Source: JANQOH01 sp965200095
GTDB lineage: Bacteria > Pseudomonadota > Alphaproteobacteria > UBA7887
NCBI GenBank assembly: GCA_965200095.1
Contig: OZ241350.1
Coordinates: 2,108,001 to 2,172,000, forward strand
Reading direction: 5' to 3'
DNA: 64,000 bases
Made by a program: the position numbers and the translations under genes. Under the pieces are notes generated by a model. That model saw only the letters and a list, made by a program, of their open reading frames with translations. It made no database searches and was not told where the DNA came from. Positions 7,816-16,370 of the stretch are shown here, one piece after another. Numbering within the stretch: position 1 is the stretch's first letter; the number at the start of each line of letters is the position of its first letter.

Positions 7816-9654
7816 ATGATGGGTAGCGACTCCGAAGGTCTGACAGCCGGCCCCGCCGAAGGCGATTTCATTGCGCCGCCGGCGACCGGCGACGAGGACG
7901 AGCGCGCGAACGCACTGCCGGAACAGGAGGAGTTCTGGCGCCCGCCGGTGCGGTTCGGATCTGTGCCGGTGGAAAAGGAGCCGCTGGGCTGGGATCGCCG
8001 CAGGGGCTTCCGCAAGCTCTTTCCTCCGGTCATGCTGCCCTTCCAGGTAGTGGAGCGCGTTCGGTTCGGACATTCCGAACTTGAACCCAACCGCTTGTTC
8101 TGGGGCGACAACCTGCATGTGATGCGCCAGCTCCCCAACGAGAGCATCGATCTGATCTATATCGACCCGCCCTTCTTCTCGGGTCGGCAATATAACGTCA
8201 TCTTCGGCGACAAGAACGAGCTGCGTTCGTTCTCTGACATCTGGGAAGGGGGCATGCCGGGGTATCTCGTTTGGCTCAATGCCCGGCTCTATGAGATGAA
8301 GAGGCTTCTCAAGAAGACCGGAAGTATATTCGTCCACTGCGATTGGCATGCCAGCCACTACATAAAAGTGGAAATGGATAAAATTTTTGGGAGCGATAAT
8401 TTCGTGAATGAAATTGTGTGGTGTTACAAATCTGGAGGTGCCAGCCCTAAGAAGAGGTTTAGCAGAAAACACGATGTAATATTATTTTACTCACGGGGCG
8501 GCCAGTATTATTTCAAGCCTCAGCAAGAAAAATCCTATAATAGGAAGTTGAAGCCGTACCGTTCTTCTAACGTTAAAGAGTATCAAGATGAGATAGGTTG
8601 GTATACACTTGTTGGAATGAAGGATTATTGGGCGATCGACATGGTTGGGCGAACCAGCTCAGAGAGAATTGGCTATCCAACTCAGAAACCAGAAAATCTT
8701 CTCGAGAGAGTTATTGTAGGGAGCTGTCCGGAGAATGGAATCGTAGCTGATTTTTTCAGCGGCGGTGGAACAACAGCGGCTGTTGCCCAACAGCTAGGCC
8801 GCCGCTGGATCGCGTGCGATCAGTCGCGTGTTGCTGTGGCCATCGCAGCGGATCGTCTGACCCAGCAGGTGGAGAAGTTAACGGGCAAGCTGTTCGACGT
8901 GCCCGATTTCACAATGGAGCATTGGGGCGTGTACGAGGCGCAGCGGTTGTCCGAGGCGCCGCCCGAACAGTTCCGCGCCTTCGTCCTGAGATGCTTCGGC
9001 GCGCGGGATGAAAACCAGGACGAGGGCGTCCACGGCTACAAAGGCCCGATTCCCGTCTGGGTCGGTAAGCCGGACCAAGGCAGTGCCGCATCGGCCTCGG
9101 ATGTGCAGGGATTCGCCAACGCCATACGAAAAACTCTGCGCTACAGGCAGGACAATCTGCGCGACGGCTTCATGCTGGCATGGGCGTTCCGGCAGGACGC
9201 GGCCGAGGCCGCCGAGCGGTTGCGCCGGCTGGAGCAGACCGACCTGAATTTCGTCCGGCTCGACATGGTGCGCATAGACTCGGCCCGCTTCCGCGAGCAT
9301 GTCGCAGCGCTTTCGACCGCCCATGCCGATTACGAGAATTTTCTGACCTTCGTGCAACCCCCGAAGGTCGAAATCGGGTTCAGGCGCATCGCGGAGCTAA
9401 CGTACGACTTCGACGCGAGCGACAGCGTCGTCATGAACCCGGGGGCGAAGATCGTCAACGTGCAGTGGGACTTCAACCATGGCGATCGGTTCGGCAGCAC
9501 GCCCGGCCATTCCTTCGTGCGCGGAGCGAAGAAGGAACCGGCGATGCAGGCCCGGTTCGCGTTTCCCTCCGCCGGAAAGCGACGCATCGCCTGCCGTGTG
9601 CAGGACGACATGGGCGGCGACGGGATCGGAACCCTCGAAATCGAGGTGACGTGA
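7816..9654 (+). CDS. DNA methyltransferase, beta-class (type III Mod-like)
   Basis: A 612-residue protein that would methylate DNA on an exocyclic amino group. FWGDNLHVM (95-103) is followed by the catalytic motif IDPPF (116-120). The AdoMet-binding motif DFFSGGGTT (312-320) comes afterwards, the order of the beta class. The region between them (about 180-300) should hold the target-recognition part. A C-terminal half of about 270 residues shows no motif I can name. Bases 8341-8760 contain 175 G/C of 420 (42%), while neighbouring lines are 57-60%, so the recognition region looks imported. The gene ends 3 bases before the helicase gene and forms one operon with it and the nuclease gene. N6-adenine rather than N4-cytosine specificity is likely but not proven. 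Confidence 0.87.
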   Translation: MMGSDSEGLTAGPAEGDFIAPPATGDEDERANALPEQEEFWRPPVRFGSVPVEKEPLGWDRRRGFRKLFPPVMLPFQVVERVRFGHSELEPNRLFWGDNLHVMRQLPNESIDLIYIDPPFFSGRQYNVIFGDKNELRSFSDIWEGGMPGYLVWLNARLYEMKRLLKKTGSIFVHCDWHASHYIKVEMDKIFGSDNFVNEIVWCYKSGGASPKKRFSRKHDVILFYSRGGQYYFKPQQEKSYNRKLKPYRSSNVKEYQDEIGWYTLVGMKDYWAIDMVGRTSSERIGYPTQKPENLLERVIVGSCPENGIVADFFSGGGTTAAVAQQLGRRWIACDQSRVAVAIAADRLTQQVEKLTGKLFDVPDFTMEHWGVYEAQRLSEAPPEQFRAFVLRCFGARDENQDEGVHGYKGPIPVWVGKPDQGSAASASDVQGFANAIRKTLRYRQDNLRDGFMLAWAFRQDAAEAAERLRRLEQTDLNFVRLDMVRIDSARFREHVAALSTAHADYENFLTFVQPPKVEIGFRRIAELTYDFDASDSVVMNPGAKIVNVQWDFNHGDRFGSTPGHSFVRGAKKEPAMQARFAFPSAGKRRIACRVQDDMGGDGIGTLEIEVT

Positions 9655-9657
9655 CCC

Positions 9658-11673
9658 ATGTTCAACCAGTTCGCCAAACATGAGGACGCCTTCCGCGACT
9701 GGCGACGGGACGGGATGCCGGGGTTGAGGCCCGAGTCCTGGGAGTATGTCGAGTTCCTGACCTCGGACGACGATGACCGGCTCGCCCGGGCGGGGACGCT
9801 GTGGCCGCATCAGTGGGAGTCGTTCCTGCGGGTGGCGTACGCATACGAGATATTGGGAAAGGCGGCCATCGGCGCGGACGGGCTGTTGCTGAACATCGTG
9901 ACCGGCGGCGGCAAGACGGCGGTCATCGCAGCGGTCACGGCGTGGCTGCGCATCGCGCATGGCGTCCAGAAATTCGTCATGCTCTGCCCCAACCTGATCG
10001 TGCGCGACCGGCTGCAAGACGATTTCCAGAACGGGAAAGTGTTCAGGGACCGCGATCTGCTCCCCGACGGCACGTACAAGTCCGAGGACTTCTCCCTCAC
10101 GACGCTGGGCGGCGGCGAGGAAGGCGGCTGGGCGAGCCTGTTGGGCGCCAGCGTGATCCTCGGGAACATCCATCAATTCTACCTGAGCAACAAGAGCGGG
10201 CAGAGCAACCTGTCGGCGCTGATGAACGGGCCGGAATTCGCCTTGTTCAACGACGAAGCGCACAATTCGCCGGCGCCGGAATATGAGGAAACCCTCGCGC
10301 GGATGCGCGAAAAGGTGACGCTGCGCGTGGACATGACGGCCACACCGGACCGCGCCGACGGCAGGACGCCGGACAGCGACATGATCTTCGAGTACAGCGT
10401 AACGGACGCGCTCTCCGACGGCGTTATCAAAACTCCGGTGGTGTATCAGCCGGACATCAAGACGGTGCAGCTGACCTACACCGACGCGCGCACGGGCGAA
10501 CAACGCAAGGTGGAAGAGATCGACTGGGACGAGGTGGATCGGCTCGGTTTGAACGCAACCCAGTGGGTGACGGACGACGAGCCGATGCGACAGCAGATGG
10601 CCATCGCCCTGCGCCGGCTGGAGGAACAGGAGCGCAGGGCCAGGGGACGCTATCAGCCTGTCCTGTTCGTTGTGGCGGTGTGCAAGGCGGATGCGGAGAA
10701 GGCCGATCTGACGCTGAGCCGGTATTTCAGGGTGAAGACCCTGCGGGTCACGGAGGACAGCGACGAGGCGGATCGGAAGCAGGCGCGCGAGCTGGGCCGG
10801 CAGAAAAGAGCCGCAGCGCCATACAGGGCCGTGGTCAGTGTGCTGATGCTGCGCGAAGGGTGGGACGTGCCCGAGGTCGGCGTCATCCTGCTGCTGCGCA
10901 AATTCGGCAGCGAGGTCTACGGGCAACAGGTGGTCGGCCGCGGCCTGCGCCGGGTGCGGGCGAAGGGCGTCGCAGCGGATGAACCGCAGATATGCGCCGC
11001 CGTCGACCACCCCAAATTGGGCCACGAATGGCTGTGGGAAATATTCAACGCGAAGCGGCGGACAGAAGTGTCCATTGACGATGAATTCGACGAGACCGAG
11101 GACCTGCCCGATCCGCCGCCGAAACAGGAGCTCGCGAATCCCGACCTGGTGATCGACATCCCGCCGGTCGATCCGTCCGTTATGGACGATGGCGAATTCG
11201 ACGTGGGCGACATCCCGCCGCCGCCGGAACCGCTGGAAAACTGGAAGGAGGCGCTTGAGGCCATCGAATACGACCCCGTAGCGGCGGAGATCACCCGGGT
11301 GGATATCGTGGGCGTGGTCGGCCGGGAGTTGGGCGGTGGGGGTTGGAAGACTGTTCGCTCGGCGCCCGACGGAACCCCTTCCGATGGCCCTGCAGCGGAG
11401 ATATCCGATGACGCAGCGCGCGACGCAGTGAAGAACGGTTTGCTGCAAATGGCGGAAGAGTTGACCGTCGCGGCCGGATATGCCGCGTCGTTCAAGGGCC
11501 GGGTCTATAGCGCGCTACTGCATCATGTGCGCGCCAAATTCCTCGACGGATCTTCACTCGGGCTGGCGGAGCGGCCGGAGGTGGAGTTCGCGTGGAAAAT
11601 GCTTCGTCAGGTGGAACGAAGAGTCGCTGCGATACCCGGGTTGATAGCCGGAGTCATCGAACATGGCGATTAG
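9658..11673 (+). CDS. DEAH-box helicase, type III restriction Res-like, without nuclease domain
   Basis: A 671-residue superfamily 2 helicase/translocase. TGGGKT (82-87) is Walker A, NDEAH (198-202) is motif II, TATP (227-230) is motif III, and QVVGRGLRR (424-432) is motif VI. Type III Res subunits normally end in a PD-(D/E)XK endonuclease. Here the C-terminal 190 residues contain a Pro/Asp/Glu-rich linker (FDETEDLPDPPPKQ, DIPPPPEPLENW) and then helices, with no such motif. The nuclease is instead encoded by the next gene, which overlaps this one by 11 bases. With the methyltransferase 3 bases upstream, the operon encodes a split restriction-modification complex. Confidence 0.87.
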   Translation: MFNQFAKHEDAFRDWRRDGMPGLRPESWEYVEFLTSDDDDRLARAGTLWPHQWESFLRVAYAYEILGKAAIGADGLLLNIVTGGGKTAVIAAVTAWLRIAHGVQKFVMLCPNLIVRDRLQDDFQNGKVFRDRDLLPDGTYKSEDFSLTTLGGGEEGGWASLLGASVILGNIHQFYLSNKSGQSNLSALMNGPEFALFNDEAHNSPAPEYEETLARMREKVTLRVDMTATPDRADGRTPDSDMIFEYSVTDALSDGVIKTPVVYQPDIKTVQLTYTDARTGEQRKVEEIDWDEVDRLGLNATQWVTDDEPMRQQMAIALRRLEEQERRARGRYQPVLFVVAVCKADAEKADLTLSRYFRVKTLRVTEDSDEADRKQARELGRQKRAAAPYRAVVSVLMLREGWDVPEVGVILLLRKFGSEVYGQQVVGRGLRRVRAKGVAADEPQICAAVDHPKLGHEWLWEIFNAKRRTEVSIDDEFDETEDLPDPPPKQELANPDLVIDIPPVDPSVMDDGEFDVGDIPPPPEPLENWKEALEAIEYDPVAAEITRVDIVGVVGRELGGGGWKTVRSAPDGTPSDGPAAEISDDAARDAVKNGLLQMAEELTVAAGYAASFKGRVYSALLHHVRAKFLDGSSLGLAERPEVEFAWKMLRQVERRVAAIPGLIAGVIEHGD

Positions 11674-12013
11674 CATACGCGGAGGATATGCGGATCCGAA
11701 GAAGAGCCCGTGGAACTTCGAAAATTTCGACAGCGATCTGGAGCGGCGGATGATGGATCGCCTGGAGAGCGATCCGCGTGTCGCCAAATGGATGAAGCGG
11801 CATGGCATCGTCATCCCCTGGATCGACAGCCAGAGGCACAGAAGAAGATACGTTCCCGATTTTCTCGTGGAATACGAAGACGGGCGGAAAGCCGTGATCG
11901 AGGTCAAGGACCCCAGCCGGATCGACTCGAACGATGTCCAGCGCAAACGTCGGGCGGCCGAAATCTGGTGCAAGCAACGCAATATGGAATACGTCCTTGC
12001 CACTGTCGGATAA
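11663..12013 (+). CDS. PD-(D/E)XK nuclease, TnsA-like, split restriction subunit
   Basis: A compact 116-residue protein consisting of one restriction-endonuclease fold. RRYVPDFLVEYEDG places Pro65-Asp66, and VIEVKD places Glu80-x-Lys82, giving the PD-x(13)-ExK active site. A conserved-looking glutamate occurs at about residue 27 (DSDLERRMM), as in TnsA-type nucleases. It overlaps the 3' end of the helicase gene, so translation is coupled. The small size and lack of any DNA-binding domain imply that it works docked on the helicase, supplying the cleavage activity missing there. What it cuts, and at what distance from the site, cannot be read from sequence. Confidence 0.8.
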   Translation: MAISIRGGYADPKKSPWNFENFDSDLERRMMDRLESDPRVAKWMKRHGIVIPWIDSQRHRRRYVPDFLVEYEDGRKAVIEVKDPSRIDSNDVQRKRRAAEIWCKQRNMEYVLATVG

Positions 12014-12043
12014 CGCGTCGGGGTGAAAGGCTCAGAATCTCCC

Positions 12044-14020
12044 ATGAGCTCAATTCTTCCTGTTAACCTTGACGCCCTCCTCCACTGCCGCAGCGTGGAG
12101 TCGGAGCGGGTGGAATTCAAGGCGTCCTGGGACCCGCATACGACAGGGTTCCAGGCGCTGCGGACGATCTGCGCCTTCGCCAACGATTATCACAACCTGA
12201 ACGGCGGCTATATCGTCATCGGCGTCGGGGAGCGGGCCGGGCGGGCGGCGCTGCCCCCTGCCGGTCTGTCCGCCGGGGAGATCGAGAGCGCCCGGAAATG
12301 GATCCGCGGTAACTGCAACCGGCTCGATCCCCCCTATCAACCGCTCCTCTCGCCCGAGATCGTCGGCAACCGGCATATTCTGGTCGTGTGGGCGCCGGCG
12401 AGCGAGATGCGGCCCCATCGCGCGCCCGGAACCGACAAGGGACCGGGGCGATACTGGATCCGTCTCGGTTCCGAAACCGTCGACGCCGAACGGCGCGGCG
12501 ACCTGCTCCGCGGACTCGTCGAGCAGACCGCCCGCGTCCCCTGGGACGACCGCCGGGCGCCGGACGCCCGGCTGGAGGACCTGCGCGAGGCGAAGGTTCG
12601 CGAGTATTTGCGCGATGTCCACAGCGGGCTTCTCGACGAACCGGACGAGAAGAACGTCTATCGGCACATGCAGCTCACGAAGAAAGTCAACGATCACGAG
12701 GTCCCACGGAACGCAGGCCTTCTGTTCTTCTCGAAAGACCCTGCGGGGTGGTTCCGGGGAGCGAAGATCGAAGTCGTGCAGTTCGCCGCGGATCGCGCCG
12801 GGGACGTGCAGGAAGAACGGACCTTCGGCGGCTCTCTTGTGGACCAGCTTCGCGATTGTCTGAATTATCTTGAGAATTTATCGGCGCTCCATCTGCAAAA
12901 GCAGAGGCATCGGAGCCGGGCGCGCAGCTGGGTCAGCTACCCGTTGCCGGCGCTCCGCGAAACGCTCGTCAACGCAGTGTATCACCGGAGTTACGATGTC
13001 GACCAGCCGGAGCCAACCAAGGTGTATCTCTATCCGGGGCGGATCGAGGTCATCAGCTATCCGGGGCCGGTCCCGGGGATCGAACGCCGGCACCTGCTGC
13101 CCGACGCCGAAGTCCGCGCTGTGCCCGCCCGCAACCGCCGCATCGGGGAATTCCTGAAGGAGCTGCAGCTCGCGGAGGGACGGCTCACCGGGCTGCGAAA
13201 GGTGTTCCGGGCGATGGAAATCAACGGTTCTCCGGCGCCCCGGTTCGATTTCGACGAACAACGGACCTTGTTCCAGGCCACCTTGCCGGCCCACCCGGAA
13301 TACGGGGCGCTGTCGGCATTGCGGGACGCCGCCCATCTTCGGGCGCTGGGAGAGGACCGGGAAGCTCTTCGCCGTATCGAGGCCGCGTGGACGTCCAACC
13401 GGGAGTCGGCGACCCTCGCGTCCGAGATGGTGCGGGCCCATGCGGAAAACGGCGATTTCGAACGCGCCGGGGAGGTCCTGAAGAGCTTCGAGGCGCTGGG
13501 GCGGGAGAGCGCAGTTCCTTATGTCGCGAATACGCTGATCGAGGCTTTGGCAAGGGCGGGCGACGAGAGCGGGGCGCGGCGGCTGCTCGAGCGGAACCGC
13601 CCCGCGTTCTTCGATCGCGACGCCATCGACGCGGCGATCCTGGCCCGGCGCGTCAAGGACTCCCGCCTGGCGCACCAGTATTTCGAGCGCGCGGGAGAGG
13701 CCGTCTACGCCGATCCGCGCGCGCTGCTCGAGTTCGCACAGACCAAAATATGGCTGGCGAACGATGCGCATCGGGAGCGACAGCGCGATTCGAACCGCCG
13801 GTTCCTCACCGAGGCCCGGGCGCTTCTGGAGCGCGTTCTCCGGCTCGATGCGTCTCCGACGCGCCATGCCTGGGCATGGCGGGAAATGGCGCGCACGCTC
13901 AATTGGCTACAGGCGCCCGTCGGAGAAGTGGAGGAAGCCTGGCGCCGGGCGATCGACCTGTTGCCCGACGAACCGAGATTCCGCGACGAGAAGGCAAGGA
14001 TGCTGGCGACCCGGGAGTAA
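12044..14020 (+). CDS. AlbA_2 / HATPase-type ATP-binding protein with C-terminal TPR-like repeats
   Basis: About 658 residues. The N-terminus (SERVEFKASWDPH, then GGYIVIGVGE) is the AlbA_2 (Schlafen AlbA) domain. The middle part RETLVNAVYHRSYD followed by KVYLYPGRIEVISYPGP matches the HATPase_c_4 module usually fused to it. From about residue 430 on, helical repeats with Ala/Leu-rich pairs (HAENGDFERAGEVLKSFEAL, ALARAGDESGARRLLE) look like TPRs. Such proteins are often annotated as ATP-dependent regulators and occur in defence islands. The ATG at 12044 is preferred; an in-frame GTG at 12023 is possible. The gene is 30 bases after the nuclease gene on the same strand and may belong to that operon. 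An IS630 remnant begins at its stop codon. Confidence 0.75.
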   Translation: MSSILPVNLDALLHCRSVESERVEFKASWDPHTTGFQALRTICAFANDYHNLNGGYIVIGVGERAGRAALPPAGLSAGEIESARKWIRGNCNRLDPPYQPLLSPEIVGNRHILVVWAPASEMRPHRAPGTDKGPGRYWIRLGSETVDAERRGDLLRGLVEQTARVPWDDRRAPDARLEDLREAKVREYLRDVHSGLLDEPDEKNVYRHMQLTKKVNDHEVPRNAGLLFFSKDPAGWFRGAKIEVVQFAADRAGDVQEERTFGGSLVDQLRDCLNYLENLSALHLQKQRHRSRARSWVSYPLPALRETLVNAVYHRSYDVDQPEPTKVYLYPGRIEVISYPGPVPGIERRHLLPDAEVRAVPARNRRIGEFLKELQLAEGRLTGLRKVFRAMEINGSPAPRFDFDEQRTLFQATLPAHPEYGALSALRDAAHLRALGEDREALRRIEAAWTSNRESATLASEMVRAHAENGDFERAGEVLKSFEALGRESAVPYVANTLIEALARAGDESGARRLLERNRPAFFDRDAIDAAILARRVKDSRLAHQYFERAGEAVYADPRALLEFAQTKIWLANDAHRERQRDSNRRFLTEARALLERVLRLDASPTRHAWAWREMARTLNWLQAPVGEVEEAWRRAIDLLPDEPRFRDEKARMLATRE

Positions 14021-14499
14021 TACCAATCCAGGTTGGTATTCATCCATTGCGGCAGGTTTGGGCGGGGGCGATTGCCCACTCGCGACGGATGATGGAGGCG
14101 ATGCGGGCCGGGGCGGCGGCAAACCGCTCCCAGGCCTTGCAGCAGGCGTCGGTCACCGCAGCGACATCGGCGAACATCCGGTTCGCCAGGCGGTTGTTCT
14201 TCAGATACCGGAACACCGTCTCCATCGGATTGAGTTCGGGGCTCCAGGGCGGCAGTTTCAGAAGCACGACATTGTCGGGAGGCGCGATTTCGCGGCTCGT
14301 GCGCCACCCCTCCCCGTCCAGCGCCACAACGCCGACGCTGCCCGGCGCGACAGCCGCGCCGATAGCCGCCGGATGCGCGTTCATCGCCGCCGCAGGCATC
14401 CAAACCCCCGAAACCCATCCCCGAACACAACATATGGACTGCAAAAGCGCCCGGAACTCAATATGTCCCCAGTGAGTCAAACCCAAATGGGATTGGTAT
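14021..14499. mobile_element. IS630-family remnant
   Basis: Short inverted ends TACCAATCCA at 14021 and GGATTGGTAT ending at 14499 enclose about 480 bases, less than half the usual IS630 length. The interior contains only the 3' part of a transposase gene on the minus strand. The left end abuts the TAA of the AlbA_2 gene, and the right end lies just before duplicated prmC sequence. Confidence 0.7.
14040..14486 (-). pseudogene. IS630-family transposase, 5'-truncated
   Basis: The frame gives 148 residues. VVALDGEGW, LLKLPPWSPELNPMETVF and RYLKNNRLANRMF match the C-terminal DDE_3 part of IS630 transposases, including the last acidic residue in NPME. The DNA-binding N-terminus and the first catalytic Asp are missing, and the first 50 residues do not look like transposase. 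The copy cannot be active. Confidence 0.8.
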
Positions 14500-14531
14500 C
14501 ATTCCGAAACGGATTCCGAAGGCGCCGCGGC

Positions 14532-14675
14532 CTATATCGGCCGCTGCGAACCCCGCTGCGCCGACAGGCAGCGGACGGCGCCGGACAGGTCGCGGTGCTC
14601 GACGACAGCGCCGAAACCCGCAGCGCGCATGAGGTCGCCGACCGCGCGCGCCTGCCCGTCGCCGATCTCGAACGC
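14532..14675 (-). pseudogene. prmC 3' fragment, duplicated copy 2
   Basis: These 144 bases match the 3' end of the intact prmC gene (21163 onward) from the TAG stop through the codons for FEIGDGQARAVGDLMRAAG, with a few differences (for example a Leu-Ser-Ala region preserved, Gly-Val-Val changed). The match ends at 14675, where sequence shared with the start of the other duplicate (AACGCCTCCTTCCCC) takes over. It is evidence of a former extra repeat unit of the prmC-ietAS segment. Confidence 0.85.
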
Positions 14676-14831
14676 AACGCCTCCTTCCCCGCCCGTTTCC
14701 CGAGCGACGCCGCTGCGAGAAAGGCGCTCCCCTCATGCCCGACCGGCGCGGGGCTTTGGGGGCGACCGCCGTCTCGCGCAACGCTGCGAAGGGCGGCGCC
14801 GAACGCCGAAGCAGCTCACGTTCCGCGAAAT

Positions 14832-14990
14832 TCACGAAGCCGGAGGGGTGACGGGTACGCCGAGCCTCGCCCGAATTTCTTCATAGACGCGGATACCCTC
14901 GCCTGCTTCGATCGTCACCGCCGCCCCATATCGAACCGGCCGATCCAGGGCGCCGGCCTGTTCCCGACAGAAGATGCGCAGCGACACATG
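14832..14990 (-). pseudogene. ietS 3' fragment (decayed second copy)
   Basis: The frame encodes the last 50 or so residues of the subtilisin-like protein (HVSLRIFCREQAGALDRP, then VRYGAAVTIEAGEG and YEEIRARLG), matching the intact gene at 17137-17300 with a few substitutions. Immediately upstream, after the codon for His-Val, the sequence changes to palindromic repeats at 14990, so the central part of this gene copy is gone. Confidence 0.85.
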
Positions 14991-15395
14991 ACGAAGAGTA
15001 GTGGGGCTTTTCAATTTCTTCACGCGCTCTTTCGCGGGAATGACGAGTGTTTGTAAGGTCGTTCGGTTTCTTCACACGCTCGAAAGCGGGAATCCAGTCT
15101 GCCGTTTCCGCAAGAAAACCATCGGAGAGTCTTGCGCGCGCCGCCTCCGGATTCCCGCTTTCGATCGTATGAAGAAATCGAGAGACGCTACTACTCTTCG
15201 TCATTCCCGCGAAAGCGGGAATCTGCTTGCGGCGTTTCCGTAAGAAAAACCGCGCCGATATTGCGGACGGCCGCCTCCGGATTCCCGCTTTCGCGGGAGT
15301 GACGAAGTACTATTGGCAGGTTACTGCCTTTCTCCCGCACTGAATCTTTGGCGCTTGATCGTTATTTTTGAGAGTCCCTCGATTTCTTCACACGC
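14991..15395. repeat. Palindrome-repeat cluster replacing the middle of the second ietS copy
   Basis: Between the 3' and 5' remnants of the decayed subtilisin gene lie about 400 bases built from ATTCCCGC/GCGGGAAT half and whole palindromes, TTTCTTCACRCGCTC motifs and one paired module (15203-15300). About 2.3 kb present in the intact copy is missing here. No gene is encoded. Confidence 0.8.
15203..15300. repeat. Paired palindrome module (dRS3-like ends)
   Basis: The palindrome at 15203-15222 faces an imperfect partner at 15281-15300. The core is CTTGCGGCGTTTCCGTAAG, AAAAACCGCGCCGATATTGC and GGACGGCCGCCTCCGG, nearly the same as in the modules at 1983 and 58820. Confidence 0.8.
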
Positions 15396-15536
15396 TCCCT
15401 CGTCGGAAGTCAGAACCGTTCGGAGGCGCTCGAACCCGGGACCGAGGCGTTGCCCCCGGCGTCGGGGGGATAGCTGCGGCTTCGGCGGCTTGCCCGGCTC
15501 CGATGACGGCAGCAGCAGGAGAGGATAATCCGTCAC
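15396..15536 (-). pseudogene. ietS 5' fragment (decayed second copy)
   Basis: From a GTG at 15536 the frame begins MTDYPLLLLPSSE and continues SPRRRGQRLGPGFERLRTVL, matching the first 50 residues of the intact subtilisin gene. After that the frame runs into repeat sequence. The spacing from the ATPase stop (6 bases) is the same as in the intact locus. Confidence 0.85.
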
Positions 15537-15542
15537 GTCGGG

Positions 15543-16347
15543 TCAGACACGATCCCGTTGACGGGCTCTCGCCTTCCCACAGCGCCAACCGCCCGGCCAC
15601 CGCCGCCCTGAGCGAACCCTCTGCCGGCGACAGGGCGAGACGCCGGCGGACATCGCAACAAAATTCCTCCGCTTCCGCATAGCTGACATCGCCTAGGGAC
15701 CTGGCGATCGAGTCGGCGCTTCGCCCCAACGGCCGATCCATCTTGCGCGCGAACGCATCGAAGTAGCGCGTCAGTTGCGCCTGCGTGGGCGTGGGCAGTT
15801 CCAGCCGGACCTGGAAACGCCGCCAGACCGCCCGATCGAGCAGTTCCGAATGGTTCGATGCGGCGACGACCGTGTAGCTCGGCAGATCGTCGACCTGCAT
15901 CGGGAGCGAAGTCACCACACGCTTGATCTCCCCGGTCTCGTTCACATCGCCGCGCTCCTTGCCCACGGCGTTGAATTCGTCGAAGAACAGGACGCAGGGA
16001 GTCGTTCGGGCATAATGGCGTCGTAGCGAACGGTGAAGAACGGGACCGCAAGCGCCTCCGCGAGCGCTTCGGCCAGCAATGTCTTCCCGTTTCCGGGAGG
16101 GCCGACCGGCAAGACCCGGTGGCGCGGCTCCATAATCCCGAACGCGCGCCGCGGGTTCCGGCGCCGCGTATCCCGCCCGACTCCCGTTACCGTTGCTTCG
16201 TAACGCCCGCGTCAGCCGGTCGGCGAGGATGTTGTGCTGCTTGGCGCGTTCCTCGGCGACGATCGCCTCCACCGCCGCGGCGACCTCTCTCCGGTCTCCC
16301 GCCGCGCCGGCGCGCACGAGAGAGACGAGCAAGTCGCTACGGGCCAT
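15543..16347 (-). pseudogene. ietA, decayed second copy of AAA ATPase gene
   Basis: The start (ATG at 16345-16347), the stop and most of the length align with the intact ATPase gene at 19729-20709. Two internal segments are missing: roughly 120 bases matching 20372-20492 and roughly 52 bases matching the stretch just after Walker A (20200-20253). A 3-base deletion removes one Val. The larger deletions shift the frame, so the Walker A stretch (GPPGNGKT) is read in a different frame from the start codon and the Walker B part (VLFFDEFN, with Asn for the usual Asp). An ATG frame can still be traced across the copy, but it is scrambled in the middle. Confidence 0.85.
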
Positions 16348-16370
16348 AATGCGCTCCGCAACACGACACC

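Noticed and set aside
14458..14835. 125-codon minus-strand frame between the IS remnant and the ietS fragment
   Set aside because: The frame crosses the junction of duplicated prmC sequence and the ietS-downstream module, is mostly Arg-rich, and has no homologue in the intact locus.
15543..16347. Second functional ietA gene
   Set aside because: Although a single ATG frame can be traced, two large deletions shift it, so that Walker A and the region around it are scrambled.
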